Notes: generated from the sequence alone by a model not told the origin. Counted from the first letter of the stretch, positions 35,588 to 47,382 are shown. The stretch is 64,000 bases of DNA from Scilla litardierei (GCA_030789695.1 CM061141.1:199815600-199879599); one strand, 5' to 3'. Numbers and translations: made by a program.

Positions 35588-38081
35588 TGTAACGACTGGT
35601 TTTTGTATGATTGGATTATCAGTGTGTTTTGCTTATGATGGTGGGTTCTCTCCTTGTGTGGTTTCCATTTCCATAGTTCTCGCTTTCAATCATTCCGTTG
35701 AGATTTCCTATCTTTCGTTTTCTTTCCTTTTGATGTGATCTTCTAGGTTCTTCCTTAGAATCATTGAATTCAGAGTAAGTCACTCGTGACGAGCTTCATA
35801 TCGATCATATCTTAGAGTATAAATCGATCCTAGAAGCCATAGAAATCTTCCCGAAGCTTCGCGCTTCGAATCGGCACTTTTCGTGCACGTTAGTTGGTTC
35901 AAGGAGATCGACCGACCGACTAGATTCCAACCTAGTCGGTCAGGAAATCAACTGGAACCGACTAGTTCTTTGAATCAATTATTCAGGAGTTACTGTTCAT
36001 TCTTAGTCGGTCTAAGTTCATCTTTCGACCGACTAGTTGCCAAACTAGTCGGTTAAGTTTTGTACTCAGACCGACTAACTCTTTCAACTATTTTGACACT
36101 AGTTATTGTTTACTCTTAGTCGGTCTAAGAACGTTCATCGACCGACTATATGCTAAACTAGTCGGTCAGTATTTGTTCATGGACCGACTAACTCTAAATC
36201 CTATTTTCGTTCAGGAGTTACTGTTTACACTTAGTCGGTCTGCGTTGGTCGACCGACCGACTAGTTGCCAAACTAGTCGGTCAGTGGTTGCTCTTTGACC
36301 GACTAACATGTGTTAAAACCCTAATTTCTGGGCAGCCGCCAGCCCATCCTATTTATACCCAACCCAAACGACTTCATCTTCCTCCACTCGACCCTAAACC
36401 CTAAAATCACCCCCATCAAGCCCCCATCTTCTTCCAAGCTTCATTCCTTCATTCCATGCCCTAGATTCATCATCTAAACCCTCCATCCACTCTATCTACC
36501 TCTCATCTTCCCCAAAATCTCACCAAAACCCATCAAAATCCCCAAATCCCCAAAACCCTAGTTCCCCAAACTTCTCCATTTGCTTCCAGATCTGATCCTA
36601 GGGTTCCCCGGAGTGTTTCTTCCGCCTCCTCTCGGTAAGAAATCGATCTACTGTTGTTTTCATATCCTATTGTAATTTTTATGAAACCCTAATAAAATAC
36701 TTGTGTTTTGATGATTGTTCCCCATAACAGTGATTCCCCGTAGGCTAGCATCCGCGGATACGGACTTTCGTAACCGTCATCCCCGGTGATAGGCAAGTGA
36801 AACTTGCAACTCTTGAATTGGGCCATGTCTTAGGCCATTTACCTTGCTTTAGCGTAAAAGAGACTAAACGGTGAAAGGATAGCCGTTTAGACGCCCTTGA
36901 CCTAGCTTGACAACGAAGCTTGGTCCGTCACCCTCATCATGCTCATATGTCACATTTACTTTAAATTAACGGTACGCGAATATGTTCATTGCATTGCATT
37001 TTGCCTGTCACGTTTAAATTCCATTAACGGTACGCAATTATCTGTTCATGTCATTGCATAGTGATTAATTATTGTGATTGTGTAGCACACGCTACAATTC
37101 CTGGCTCGTGTTCCAGAAGCGAGCCCTGTAGTTGGAAACCCCAACGCTCGGATACCGGCTAGGCACCTGCGTTGCGGGCACAACCCTATGCCAAATACAC
37201 TTCCTGGCTCGTGATCCAGAAGCGAGCTCAGTGTGTTGGAAATCCCAACGCTCGACACATATGGGTGGGGTAAGAGATAAGCAGACTGAGCCCCGAGTTG
37301 GCCTGATCCGCCACTCCGGCCAGCAGGTGGACTCTCTAGTGCACAAGTGATTAATAGTGATAGAGATAAGCGGACTGAGCCACGAGCTGGCCAGCAGGTG
37401 GACTCTCTATGCACTAAGTGATAAGTGTTAAGTGTTAAGTGTTAAGTGCTAAGTGATAAGTGATTAGTGAATTGGTAGCTTTTGCTACATCGTGCGTGCT
37501 TGCCTCTCTTTTAAACTGTTGCATCATACTTAACTGTCATATCATTGCATAATATTATAAGTGCTAGGTTGTTAGTTACTTTCAGTTTCCTTGCACAAGT
37601 CCTTCCAGACTTGCTGACATGTGCCCCTCTCTCTTTTGGGTGTCACATGTTAGACCCAGAGCCAGAGCTTTGTTGCAGGGGATATAGTGTTGCTGATGTT
37701 TGCTGTGGTGGTGAGTGGACACCAGGGGCCTGTCTTGAAGACCGCTCGTGCTCACTTCCTTTTTAGGTTTGCTGTTAGTCTTTGGTGTGTGGCATCTTTG
37801 TATGTAAGTTATACTCTGTTGGCCATGTTGGGCCTTAGCTTTTCCCTTTTGAGCCTGGTGGCTTTTCTGTGATATTGTAATTTATTTATGGATATTCAGG
37901 GATTCAATAAATTGCTTATTGTCTCATTTTCTTATTGATATCTTTGTTTCGTATCGCATTTGCAAGGACTTGCCATAATAAGTGTTTATATACGCTTATC
38001 AGACTTGGAGCTTCACAGCTTCAAGTTTGTGCGGACCTTCTCACGTCTCGCCTCCACATTTTTGGGAAGCGGGGCGTGACA
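35588..38081 (+). repeat. 5' LTR of element B
   Basis: It contains the DRE-like palindrome array, a TATA box, several AAACCCTA telo-box motifs, and a short (GATAAGT/GTTAAGT)n run near 37412-37470. Small frames inside (for example 37046-37414) recur identically in the 3' LTR because the LTRs are duplicates, not because they are genes. Confidence 0.94.
35910..36360 (+). promoter_or_regulatory. DRE-like palindrome array and TATA box, element B 5' LTR
   Basis: I count 17 ACCGAC cores on the two strands in about 400 bp, arranged as TAGTCGGTC/GACCGACTA pairs. They end about 45 bp before the TATA box CTATTTATACCC at 36349-36360. ACCGAC is the core of the DRE/CRT site bound by DREB/CBF factors. Confidence 0.7.
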
Positions 38082-38089
38082 GGTTTTAG

Positions 38090-38107
38090 TGGTGGCCCAT
38101 GCAGGTC
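38090..38107 (+). promoter_or_regulatory. Primer-binding site of element B (tRNA-Ile type)
   Basis: The same 18 nt, TGGTGGCCCATGCAGGTC, lies 8 nt after the LTR end. Confidence 0.65.
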
Positions 38108-41100
38108 CATTTGCAAATGTGAACTATCTGAACAATGATAATAATTATGGAATGTCCATTAAATAAATTAGAACATCCAATTTATAAGCCCGGAGTCTAG
38201 GGTTTTTGGCGTTCCTATGCCTTAGGTAGCTGGTAGACATGTTAGGGCATCTGTCTCAGCTTAGTAGGAACCCATTACATCAGGATCCTAGCTAGACTTA
38301 AATAGACGTCTGTGCTTGCTAGTTAGGAATCCTTGATTGTTAGCTAGACTCCATGTTAGTGCTTTGTTTGATTGTCTTAAGAGTTACCTTAGTGGTTCCT
38401 GTCTAGCTCTGGCCATGATAGATTCCTAGGATTTCTTTAGTCGTTCGCTTGGGTTCATCGATTTCGGACCTAGCTGAACTCTTTTCGTCGCTGCCTAGCC
38501 CTAGAGAGTCTTAGCGCTTAGTTTCAAATCTTTGGTTGGTTGACCGTAGAAGTTTCCGTAGATTTTCCTAAGTCATAAACCTAGGCGTATTTATGTTTTG
38601 ATCATCCGACCAATTCCTTGCCTCGATTCACGTGATCACCACATTTCGATAATCGTTGACTTTCAAATGTCCTCTTTCGCAAAGCTTGAATTTTTCCAAA
38701 GTTATTATTTCGATTTCCCCTTATTAAAAGTTTTTCGCTAAGTTTGAATTTTGTTTTAAACCCGCTACGTATATACTTGAATTTCTCACTTTTCGATTGA
38801 GTCAAAATTCCTTGTAGATTTCGGAGTCTAATGGTTGTAATTATAATTGCTATCTCGTAACCATTTTCTTGTCTATATTTTCGCATTTCGGTTTAAAGAC
38901 TCCAATGCTATTTTGGAAAATTCGATATACCATTTTCTAACTATGAGATCCATTTTAATCGCATAGCATACATGCTTTAAAATCTTTTCCAAGCTAAAGG
39001 AATTTCAATTGTTATATGTATACTTATATCTCGTACTCTTTCGTTGACTTAAATTAATTTTTGAAATTCGAAAGTTTTGACGAGATTTTGATTACTGTTT
39101 TATAATGTTTTACATCCTATACCTTTCATGCCTATTTGAATATCTTGTCCCTTTTCATGAATCGATTTGATTATGAGCCGCAATCCTATTTTCCAAATTC
39201 GATTTATGAATTTTCCTTTCTTATTTATGCTATTCAGATGACTCGTCACGCTCCCTTAATATACTTTTCGAGTCACAGATGATTTCAGCTTTCAACAAAT
39301 CAAAGTTATGTTCAAACATTTTCCCGACTACAGATTTTTGGAAGATTATGTTTCCGTAACCACTTCCCTTGTCCCCAATTCACATGACCACCTCATTACA
39401 ATTATCCTTGATCTTTCAAATGTTTTCCGTTGCAAATCTTGATTCTTCCAAAAGTATTTTCGAATGCTTTCCTTATTTGAAGTTTCACTCAATTTAAATT
39501 TTGTTCTAAACTTCTTTAAATATGTCTCCCTAAATTTCGATGGAGTTAAAAGTCATTCTTGAATTTTGAAGCTTTTGGTCGTAATTTTAAAATTACTATC
39601 TTGTACTATTCTTCTAACGATGTACCTTTCGCATTTCGATTTTAAAAAAAAAAACTTTATTACTATCCTGATGGTTCGATATACCGTCCTTTTTCCTAAC
39701 TACAAAAATCTATTTTAACCACTTATCTTACATACCTTTAGGGGTATTTTTCCAAACTGAATGGACTTCAACTAATTTTTGTATATATCAATTATAGGTT
39801 CGTCGTACTCGTTAAGTTTAAATTTGTTCGAAACGCTTTTGATATATGTAAGGTTTCATGCTCCTTCGCCGACTTAAATTATTTATGTTTTAAAATATCG
39901 AAACTTGTGTTGAGATTTTTAGATTATAAGTTTATAATATTTTCTGCGTATACCTTCGTATCGATATAAATGTCTTGTCCCTTTTCATATACAAATTTCA
40001 TTCTGAACCGTATTTCTATTTTCCTAACTCGATTCATAATTTATTTTTACTTGTGCCATTAAAATTTTATTCGAAAACACTTCGTGCTTACTTTTAATAA
40101 ACTTTTCAAGCCCCTTTGGACTTCGGCTTTTAGCAAGTCGATTTTATGCTCAACATTTTACATATTTCAGATTTTTGTATTAAAATAATAATAATAATAA
40201 TTTTTATTACTATTTCGAAATCATTCATGACTTAGACCCTTCATAAAACGGTTTAAAAGTTTTAATACTAACTTGATGAGTTTAAATATCCTTTTCTCTT
40301 TCCATACTACTAAGATATTATCTTTCCATTCACCATACACACTTTTAAGATAATTTCTAAAATATGACTTCAATTATTTTTATATAATCGGTACCACGTT
40401 CGTTTTGCTCGTACATTAAGATCTAGTATAAATCAATTTTGTTGGCAAATCCGGATTACTCTAAAAGTATTTTCGATATGGTTTATTTGGGATTTCTCTT
40501 CAGTTTTAAGATTCGGAAACCGTTAGCATGCGCTTAAATTCTCTACACTATACTTGATCTGATTTCAATCTTCGAATCTCAAAACTTTTCCAAAATTTTT
40601 AGATTGCTGCCGCATAACATGTCTGACCTATGTTTTAATGCTCGAGTAAATGATTTCTTTTTCCTCATGATGATTTTAAATAAGCCAATAAACCACTTTT
40701 CCTCTTATTACGTATATTCGTCTCAAACTCGTTTTCAAACAACTTGTTTATCGACCTCTAAATATTTTTATATGAAAAGGGACTCCAACTTTTGAAGTAT
40801 AACGGTTTTCAAACTTTTCGTATTTTAGAATATGTTAATTACACTATTTTCCATATGTCCCAATGGGGCATCATTACATCATTACTCGACCGTTTTCATG
40901 CTTTGCGATCTTTCTATTCGTTACGCATGTGATTTCAGTTTCTTCCTTTTTGTCTAGCCCTTAGAGCTTGTCGTTGCCTGTGTCAACCTTGTTATGGTTT
41001 GGTGGGCCCATTAGTTAAGTGGTTATGTCGTCGTAGTGTTGATTTTGTGGTGTGTATATAGTGGTATGGGTGTTGGCATTTGTATGTTGCGTGTAGGTAA

Positions 41101-41918
41101 TTTTCTGCTTGAGTATGATGTGATATACGTATGATATCAGAATGATAATTTTGATTGGTACTACTTGTCTTATGAGATGTCGTATGCGTGTATATCAGGA
41201 GGTATACCTGACTATTGCATCTCTTAAACTTGTATGTAGTTGATGTGTTGATATGGTAATTATAAATGGATGGATATGATGTGAAAATATGTGATACGTG
41301 GATGTGTATGCCTTGGAGTGGTATTGGTATGTGTATGGTTATTGTGTTACGCATATAAATGTCCTGCTATGATTTGAGTCTCACTCAAGCTTGAGTGGGT
41401 ATACTCTATGTACCTTGGTATAATTGTATGTGGTGATGAATAGTGATGGATGATGTATGTATGGTGTTTGAATTGTTTGTGCTTGGTTGTGTTACGCACA
41501 CGATTGTGGGTGGCTATACCAATATATAGTTATAGGACTATGTGAGGTGAAATATGGTGAAATATTTGCATGTATTTGAATGACTAAATAAATGTGAAAT
41601 TATTTTCAAATAAGAGAGGCTTGGTTATTTTTTTAAGTAAATGATAAGTGTTTAGTGTTGTATAAATATATTTACTATGTATATGTGATTGAAATACGTG
41701 TATGAAATTAATTGACTATAATAAGTATGAGTGTACTATGTGCGTGAAAATATGTATGTAGTGGTAGTAATATTTGATTTCTAGTGCATATATATAAGCA
41801 CTCGAAATGAAAGTACTTGGTTGGATTTATGATGTGATATTGGTTGAGGGTAGTTACCAGAGCGACTATATATATGTTAGGAAGTCCGAGGACGGACTTT
41901 ATTCTAAGGTGGGTAGGA
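38108..41918 (+). other. Non-coding internal region of element B
   Basis: 3.8 kb of AT-rich sequence with no gag or pol similarity. A degenerate TATG/GTAT-rich stretch lies at 41030-41480. It ends with a hairpin AAGTCCGAGGACGGACTT (41882-41899) and AAGGTGGGTAGGA as the PPT. Confidence 0.75.
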
Positions 41919-44422
41919 TGTAACGACTAGTTTTTGTATGATTGGATTATCAATGTGTTTTGCTTGTGATGGTGGGTTCTCTCCTTGTGTGGTTTCCATT
42001 TCCATAGTTCTCGCTTTCAATCATCCCGTTGAGATTTCCTATCTTTCGTTTTCTTTCCTTTTGATGTGATCTTCTAGGTTCTTCCTTAGAATCATTGAAT
42101 TCGGAGTAAGTCACTCATGACGAGCTTCATATCGATCATATCTTAGAGTATAAATCGATCCTAGAAGCCATAGAAATCTTCCCGAAGCTTCGCGCTTCGA
42201 ATCGGCACTTTTCGTGCACGTTAGTTGGTTCAAGGAGATCGACCGACCGACTAGATTCCAACCTAGTCGGTCAGGAAATCAACTGGAACCGACTAGTTCT
42301 TTGAATCAATTATTCAGGAGTTACTGTTCATTCTTAGTCGGTCTAAGTTCATCTTTCGACCGACTAGTTGCCAAACTAGTCGGTTAAGTTTTGTACTCAG
42401 ACCGACTAACTCTTTCAACTATTTTGACACTAGTTACTGTTTACTCTTAGTCGGTCTAAGAACGTTCATCGACCGACTATATGCTAAACTAGTCGGTCAG
42501 TATTTGTTCATGGACCGACTAACTCTAAATCCTATTTTCGTTCAGGAGTTATTGTTTACACTTAGTCGGTCTGCGTTGGTCGACCGACCGACTAGTTGCC
42601 AAACTAGTCGGTCAGTGGTTGCTCTTTGACCGACTAACATGTGTTAAAACCCTAATTTCTGGGCAGCCGCCAACCCATCCTATTTATACCCAACCCAAAC
42701 GACTTCATCTTCCTCCACTCGACCCTAAACCCTAAAATCACCCCCATCAAGCCCCCATCTTCTTCCAAGCTTCATTCCTTCATTCCATGCCCTAGATTCA
42801 TCATCTAAACCCTCCATCCACTCTATCTACCTCTCATCTTCCCCAAAATCTCACCAAAACCCATCAAAAATCCCCAAATCCCCAAAACCCTAGTTTCCCC
42901 AAACTTCTCCATTTGCTTCCAGATCTGATCCTAGGGTTCCCCGGAGTGTTTCTTCCGCCTCCTCTCGGTAAGAAATCGATCTACCGTTGTTTTCATATCC
43001 TATTGTAATTTTTATGAAACCCTAATAAAATACTTGTGTTTTGATGATTGTTCCCCCATAACAGTGATTCCCCGTAGGCTAGCATCCGCGGAAACGGACT
43101 TTCGTAACCGTCATCCCCGGTGATAGGCAAGTGAAACTTGCAACTCTTGAATTGGGCCATGTCTTAGGCCATTTACCTTGCTTTAGCGTAAAAGAGACTA
43201 AACGGTGAAAGGATAGCCGTTTAGACGCCCTTGACCTAGCTTGACAACGAAGCTTGGTCCGTCACCCTCATCATGCTCATATGTCACATTTACTTTAAAT
43301 TAACGGTACGCGAATATGTTCATTGCATTGCATTTTGCCTGTCACGTTTAAATTCCATTAACGGTACGCAATTATCTGTTCATGTCATTGCATAGTGATT
43401 AATTATTGTGATTGTGTAGCACACGCTACAATTCCTGGCTCGTGTTCCAGAAGCGAGCCCTGTAGTTGGAAACCCCAACGCTCGGATACCGGCTAGGCAC
43501 CTGCGTTGCGGGCACAACCCTATGCCAAATACACTTCCTGGCTCGTGATCCAGAAGCGAGCTCAGTGTGTTGGAAATCCCAACGCTCGACACATATGGGT
43601 GGGGTAAGAGATAAGCGGACTGAGCCCCGAGTTGGCCTGATCCGCCACTCCGGCCAGCAGGTGGACTCTCCAGTGCACAAGTGATTAATAGTGATAGAGA
43701 TAAGCGGACTGAGCCACGAGCTGGCCAGCAGGTGGACTCTCTATGCACTAAGTGATAAGTGTTAAGTGTTAAGTGTTAAGTGATAAGTGCTAAGTGATAA
43801 GTGATTAGTGAATTGGTAGCTTTTGCTACATCGTGCGTGCTTGCCTCTCTTTTAAACTGTTGCATCATACTTAACTGTCATATCATTGCATAATATTATA
43901 AGTGCTAGGTTGTTAGTTACTTTCAGTTTCCTTGCACAAGTCCTTCCAGACTTGCTGACATGTGCCCCTCTCTCTTTTGGGTGTCACATGTTAGACCCAG
44001 AGCCAGAGCTTTGTTGCAGGGGATATAGTGTTGCTGATGTTTGCTGTGGTGGTGAGTGGACACCAGGGGCCTGTCTTGAAGACCGCTCGTGCTCACTTCC
44101 TTTTTAGGTTTGCTGTTAGTCTTTGGTGCGTGGCACCTTTGTATGTAAGTTATACTCTGTTGGCCATGTTGGGCCTTAGCTTTTCCCTTTTGAGCCTGGT
44201 GGCTTTTCTGTGATATTGTAATTTATTTATGGATATTCAGGGATTCAATAAATTGCTTATTGTCTCATTTTCTTATTGATATCTTTGTTTCGTATCGCAT
44301 TTGCAAGGACTTGCCATAATAAGTGTTTATATACACTTATCAGACTTGGAGCTTCACAGCTTCAAGTTTGTGCGGACCTTCTCACGTCTCGCCTCCACAT
44401 TTTTGGGAAGCGGGGCGTGACA
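41919..44422 (+). repeat. 3' LTR of element B
   Basis: It is offset 6331 bp from the 5' LTR, with only scattered single-base differences that I can see. Confidence 0.94.
42241..42690 (+). promoter_or_regulatory. DRE-like array and TATA box, element B 3' LTR
   Basis: A copy of the array in the 5' LTR, with TATTTATACC at 42681. Confidence 0.7.
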
Positions 44423-44658
44423 CATGCTTAGGCTGTACTCTCTTAGACTTTGTACTCGCTGGATATTAATTATATTAATGAATGCAACTTTCCTTCTGTA
44501 CCTTCTGTTGTTTCGAACTTTATAAATGCAAGAACCTGAAAATTTTAAAATGGTACCCGTACAGACGCTTATTGGGTCCGAGCTTCACAGCTCCGGCCTA
44601 AGCGGGCCTTAGTCACGCTTCGCCTCCGTATTTTTGGGAAGCGGGGCATGACAAGTTT

Positions 44659-44833
44659 AGTACTAAGTGGACTGAAACCCAGTTTTAAATTGTCCCTTAT
44701 TACTGAACATACAGGGACTGAAACCCAGGGTTTCAGTCCATGTATGTTCAGTACTAAGTGGACTGAAACCCAGGGTTCAGTGCACTTAGTACCGACCATC
44801 CAGGGACTGAAACCCAGGGTTTCAGTGCAAAAT
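44659..44833. repeat. Palindrome array III, right part
   Basis: It continues the 23684-24198 array with the same GTATGTTCAGTACTAAG linkers after the retrotransposon insertion, ending with GGGTTTCAGTGC. Confidence 0.9.
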
Positions 44834-44888
44834 CTGAACAGTACTGAATGGATTCAAATTTTACCCGCAAACATTATCCGGAATCACT

Positions 44889-45373
44889 TCATTCCATCAG
44901 CCCACCATTCGCCTTCGATAGCACTTTAGGATTTTTAGGGCAATTGCGAGAATCATGTCCAACATCAACCCCAAGGCATGTCTTACACACTCTTGCTTTT
45001 TTCGGCTAGTTGCTTTCTCAAGTGAACTTTTAATTCTACCACTACTGTTTCCATGTGCAACCTCTGTTTCTTTCTCATTGTCACCTCGACCGTCTTGAGT
45101 TGGCGTTGGGATTGTTCTTTTCCTCCCTTTTGTTTGTGAAATGTGTGGGTCTAAGAGTAACCCATCTACTTCTACTCTAGAACAACCCGCTTCATGAGCT
45201 ATGGATGTCTCCCCATTCTCTACGACAAGTAACTTCTTATCTTATCCAATTAACTCCTCAAACAATTCTATGCTCCGTTTCAAAAAGATGTCGCACAAAT
45301 GTTGTGATGATCCAGCCAAGTAAACAGACTGTGATATATCTCTGAACATGTGACAAACCCGGATTGCTTCCTC
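44889..45373 (-). pseudogene. FAR1/MULE-type transposase-like C-terminal remnant
   Basis: On the minus strand the frame reads EEAIRVCHMFRDISQSVYLA, then a stop after IELFEELIG, then GLLLDPHISQTKGRKRTIPT, GRIKSSLEKATSRKK and, one frame over, RVCKTCLGVDVGHDSRNCPK. The order of a helical segment, DP..S.TKGRK, a basic patch and a C-x2-C-x6-H-x4-C knuckle is typical of the tail of plant FAR1/FHY3-related and Mutator-like transposases. The DDE core is absent. One in-frame stop and one frameshift show decay. It is preceded (to the right) by array IV as a likely intron and a CT-rich leader within the right TIR end of X, and is convergent with the left gene. Confidence 0.55.
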
Positions 45374-45393
45374 TCCTCCATATTAACATTTGA

Positions 45394-46203
45394 GTGGGCT
45401 GAAACCATTGGTTTCAGTCCCCATATTGACATTTGAGTGGACTGAAACCATTGGTTTCAGTCCACAGAACAAAGTTGAGTTGACTGAAACCAATGGTTTC
45501 AGTCCACATATTGACATGAGTGGACTGAAACCATTGGTTTCAGTCCACAGAAGAAAGTTGAGTAGACTGAAACCAATGGTTTCAGTCCACTCAAATGTCA
45601 ATATATGGACTGAAACTAATGGTTTCAGTCCACATATTGACATTTGAGTGGATTGGTTTCAGTCCACATTGACATGAGTGGACTGAAACCATTGGTTTCA
45701 GTCCACAGAAGAAAGTTCTGAGTGGACTGAAACCAATGGTTTCATCCCACTTAAATGTCAATATGGGGACGGTAACCAATTGGTTTCAGTCCACATATTG
45801 ACATGAGTGGACTGAAACCATTGGTTTCAGTCCACAGAAGAAAGTTGAGTGGACTGAAACCATTGGTTTCAGTCCACTCAAATGTTAATATGTGGACTGA
45901 AACCAATGGTTTCAGTCCACATATTGACATTTGAGTGGACTGAAACCATTGGATTCAGTCCACATTGACATGAGTGGATAGAAATCATTGGTTTCAGTCC
46001 ACAGAAGAAAGTTCTGAGTGGACTGAAACCAATGGTTTCAGCCCACTCAAATGTCAATATGGGGACTGAAACCAATGGTTTCAGTCCACATATTGACAGT
46101 TGAGTGGGCTGAAACCATTGGTTTCAATCCACAGAAAAAAGTTGAGTGGACTGAAACCAATGGTTTCAGTCCACTCAACAGTCAATATGTGGACTGAAAC
46201 CAC
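45394..46203. repeat. Palindrome array IV (GTGGACTGAAACCA/TGGTTTCAGTCCAC)
   Basis: About 18 palindromes with an AATGG/CCATT centre and linkers ATATTGACATTTGA, ACATTGACATGA or AGAAGAAAGTTGA. The centre and linkers differ from arrays I-III. On the minus strand it lies between the CT-rich leader and the transposase-like exon, in a probable intron. Frames here are artefacts. Confidence 0.88.
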
Positions 46204-46592
46204 ACTCAGAACTGTCAGTTTATTTTATTTTCTCATTTTATTTTCTCATTTTGACAGCATGAGATGATCATATGTTGAGAAAAAACAAAAAAAAAAGAAA
46301 GTGAAAGGAAAAGTAGGAAGCTAAGCCAGCGACTGCGTACCTTTCAACCTGTTTAAGATCATTCCTCTATTCCTCTTCTTTGCGTCCACCTATGCTTGCA
46401 AGATGAAGAATCAAAGGAAGAAGAACGAGATGAAGAAGCTGATCAAAAAGAAACAAAGAGAGGAAGGAGAGTGAGATGGAAAATTTCGGGTGCTGTGAGA
46501 GCGAATGACGGCTTGGGGGATAGGGTTGCGTGCTCTGAGAGAGAGAGGGTGATGTGAGAGAGAATGACGGCTTGGGGGATGGGGTTGCGTGC

Positions 46593-46653
<61 letters not shown>

Positions 46654-46823
46654 TTTTTGTGTAATACTAAGAGCCCATCAGTTAACCCGTTGGATTTGTG
46701 GGGTTTTTTAATTTTTTTGGTTGTTAAAGTTAGTGCACTTTTTGGGAGAAATTGAAGAGAAATTGAAAATCTCTTCAATTTCTCACAGGAGTTGTCTTGG
46801 GGGTGGAGCAATCCCATCCATTG
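46204..46823 (-). other. Right-end leader of X with (GA)n and short duplication
   Basis: On the minus strand this is a CT-rich leader. It includes a (GA)27 run at about 46597-46650 and two copies of GAATGACGGCTTGGGGGAT (46502 and 46562). TTCAATTTCTC-type phrases near 46750-46785 echo the left leader. No protein is recognisable. Confidence 0.5.
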
Positions 46824-46893
46824 AATTAAATGGGATGGAGGGCCAAGATGAGGGGTCAAAAGGGGGTTATTTTAGGGGGTTAGAAGATCCCAC

Positions 46894-46896
<3 letters not shown>
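46824..46896 (-). repeat. Right terminal inverted repeat of X
   Basis: Reverse complement of the left TIR, reading inward from GAGGTGGGATCTTCTAACCC. It abuts an 85-bp TA tract. Confidence 0.85.

Positions 46897-46981
<85 letters not shown>
46897..46981. repeat. (TA)42 microsatellite
   Basis: The longest TA tract in the window (about 85 bp), between X and foldback P2. Confidence 0.99.
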
Positions 46982-46985
<4 letters not shown>

Positions 46986-47382
46986 AAAATGGAGAAGAGC
47001 TGACAGCGCTGGAAATTTTTCCAGCGCTGTCCGCATTTTGGGCGAGATAAAAGTATTTTTTTTTGAAATGTTTTTGCAGTAGTTAGATATACGTGTTAGG
47101 AAGCTCCCCACAAAATTTCAGCTCGATCCGACACCGTTTGAGCCTCCGTTCATCGATTTCAAAAACGTTACGCAAAACTGTGGACAGATTTGCGTAACGT
47201 TTTTGAAATCGTTGAACGGAGGCTCAAACGGTGTCGGATTGACCTGAAATTTTGTGGGGAGCTTCCTAACACGTATATCTAACTACTGCAAAAAAAAAAT
47301 TTCAAAAATTTTTTTTTTATCTCGTCCAAAATGCGGACAGCGCTGGAAAAATTTCCAGCGCTGTCAGCATTGGCCCATTAAC

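Larger units (their letters stand above)
35588..44422 (+). mobile_element. Non-autonomous LTR retrotransposon B nested in A's 3' LTR
   Basis: 5' LTR 35588-38081 and 3' LTR 41919-44422 (about 2.5 kb each, very nearly identical over long stretches), PBS at 38090, a 3.8-kb non-coding interior and a PPT at about 41906-41918. A perfect 5-bp duplication CATGC flanks it (35583-35587 and 44423-44427). LTR ends TGTAACGACT and GGGGCGTGACA resemble those of element C. The nearly identical LTRs mark a recent insertion. With no gag or pol it must have used proteins from a relative such as C. Confidence 0.94.
24199..44653 (+). mobile_element. Non-autonomous LTR retrotransposon A (Ty3/gypsy-like), with nested D and B
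   Basis: 5' LTR 24199-29771, PBS, a 2.7-kb internal region without coding, PPT, and 3' LTR 32517-44653. The LTRs begin TGTAACGGTCAC and end GGGGCATGACA. The 5' LTR is enlarged by solo LTR D and the 3' LTR by element B; each is about 3.1-3.3 kb without its insertion. The 3' LTR has about 160 bp after TTTCCG (32537-32695) that the 5' LTR lacks. Flanks TGTTC (24194-24198) and AGTTT (44654-44658) align exactly at the target position, as a decayed 5-bp duplication within array III. It encodes no protein, so would depend on an autonomous relative such as C. Confidence 0.88.
32517..44653 (+). repeat. 3' LTR of element A (interrupted by element B)
   Basis: The LTR sequence runs 32517-35587 and resumes at 44423 with a CATGC duplicate, to end GGGGCATGACA at 44653. 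The uninterrupted junction is visible in the 5' LTR near 29540 (GTAGCCATGCTTAGGCTG). Confidence 0.9.
18436..46896. mobile_element. Large TIR element X with palindrome arrays, interrupted by nested retrotransposons
   Basis: The outer ends are inverted repeats of about 72 bp (18436-18507 and 46824-46896), each abutting a TA tract. Without the 20.5-kb retrotransposon insertion the element is about 8 kb. Inside the left end is a CT/GC-rich leader and a plus-strand, multi-exon degenerate gene (PMD/DUF1985-like). Inside the right end is a CT-rich leader and a minus-strand degenerate gene resembling a FAR1/MULE-type transposase tail. Four arrays of a GACTGAAACC/GGTTTCAGTC palindrome sit in the presumed introns and in the centre. 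The transposase remnant and TIRs suggest a Mutator-like element; a 9-bp target duplication cannot be recognised within TA repeats. That the two ends belong to one element is inferred from matching TIRs and symmetrical layout. Confidence 0.65.

Noticed and set aside
36380..36420. Interstitial telomere repeat
   Set aside because: Only two or three AAACCCTA motifs are present with unrelated sequence between; they are telo-boxes in the LTR at most.
40992..41354. 120-codon minus-strand frame in the B interior
   Set aside because: A Thr/His/Ile-rich low-complexity translation of a TATG-rich stretch in a region without homology.
37046..43748. Identical 122-codon minus-strand frames at 37046-37414 and 43380-43748
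   Set aside because: Their identity follows from LTR duplication in element B; there is no domain or other support.
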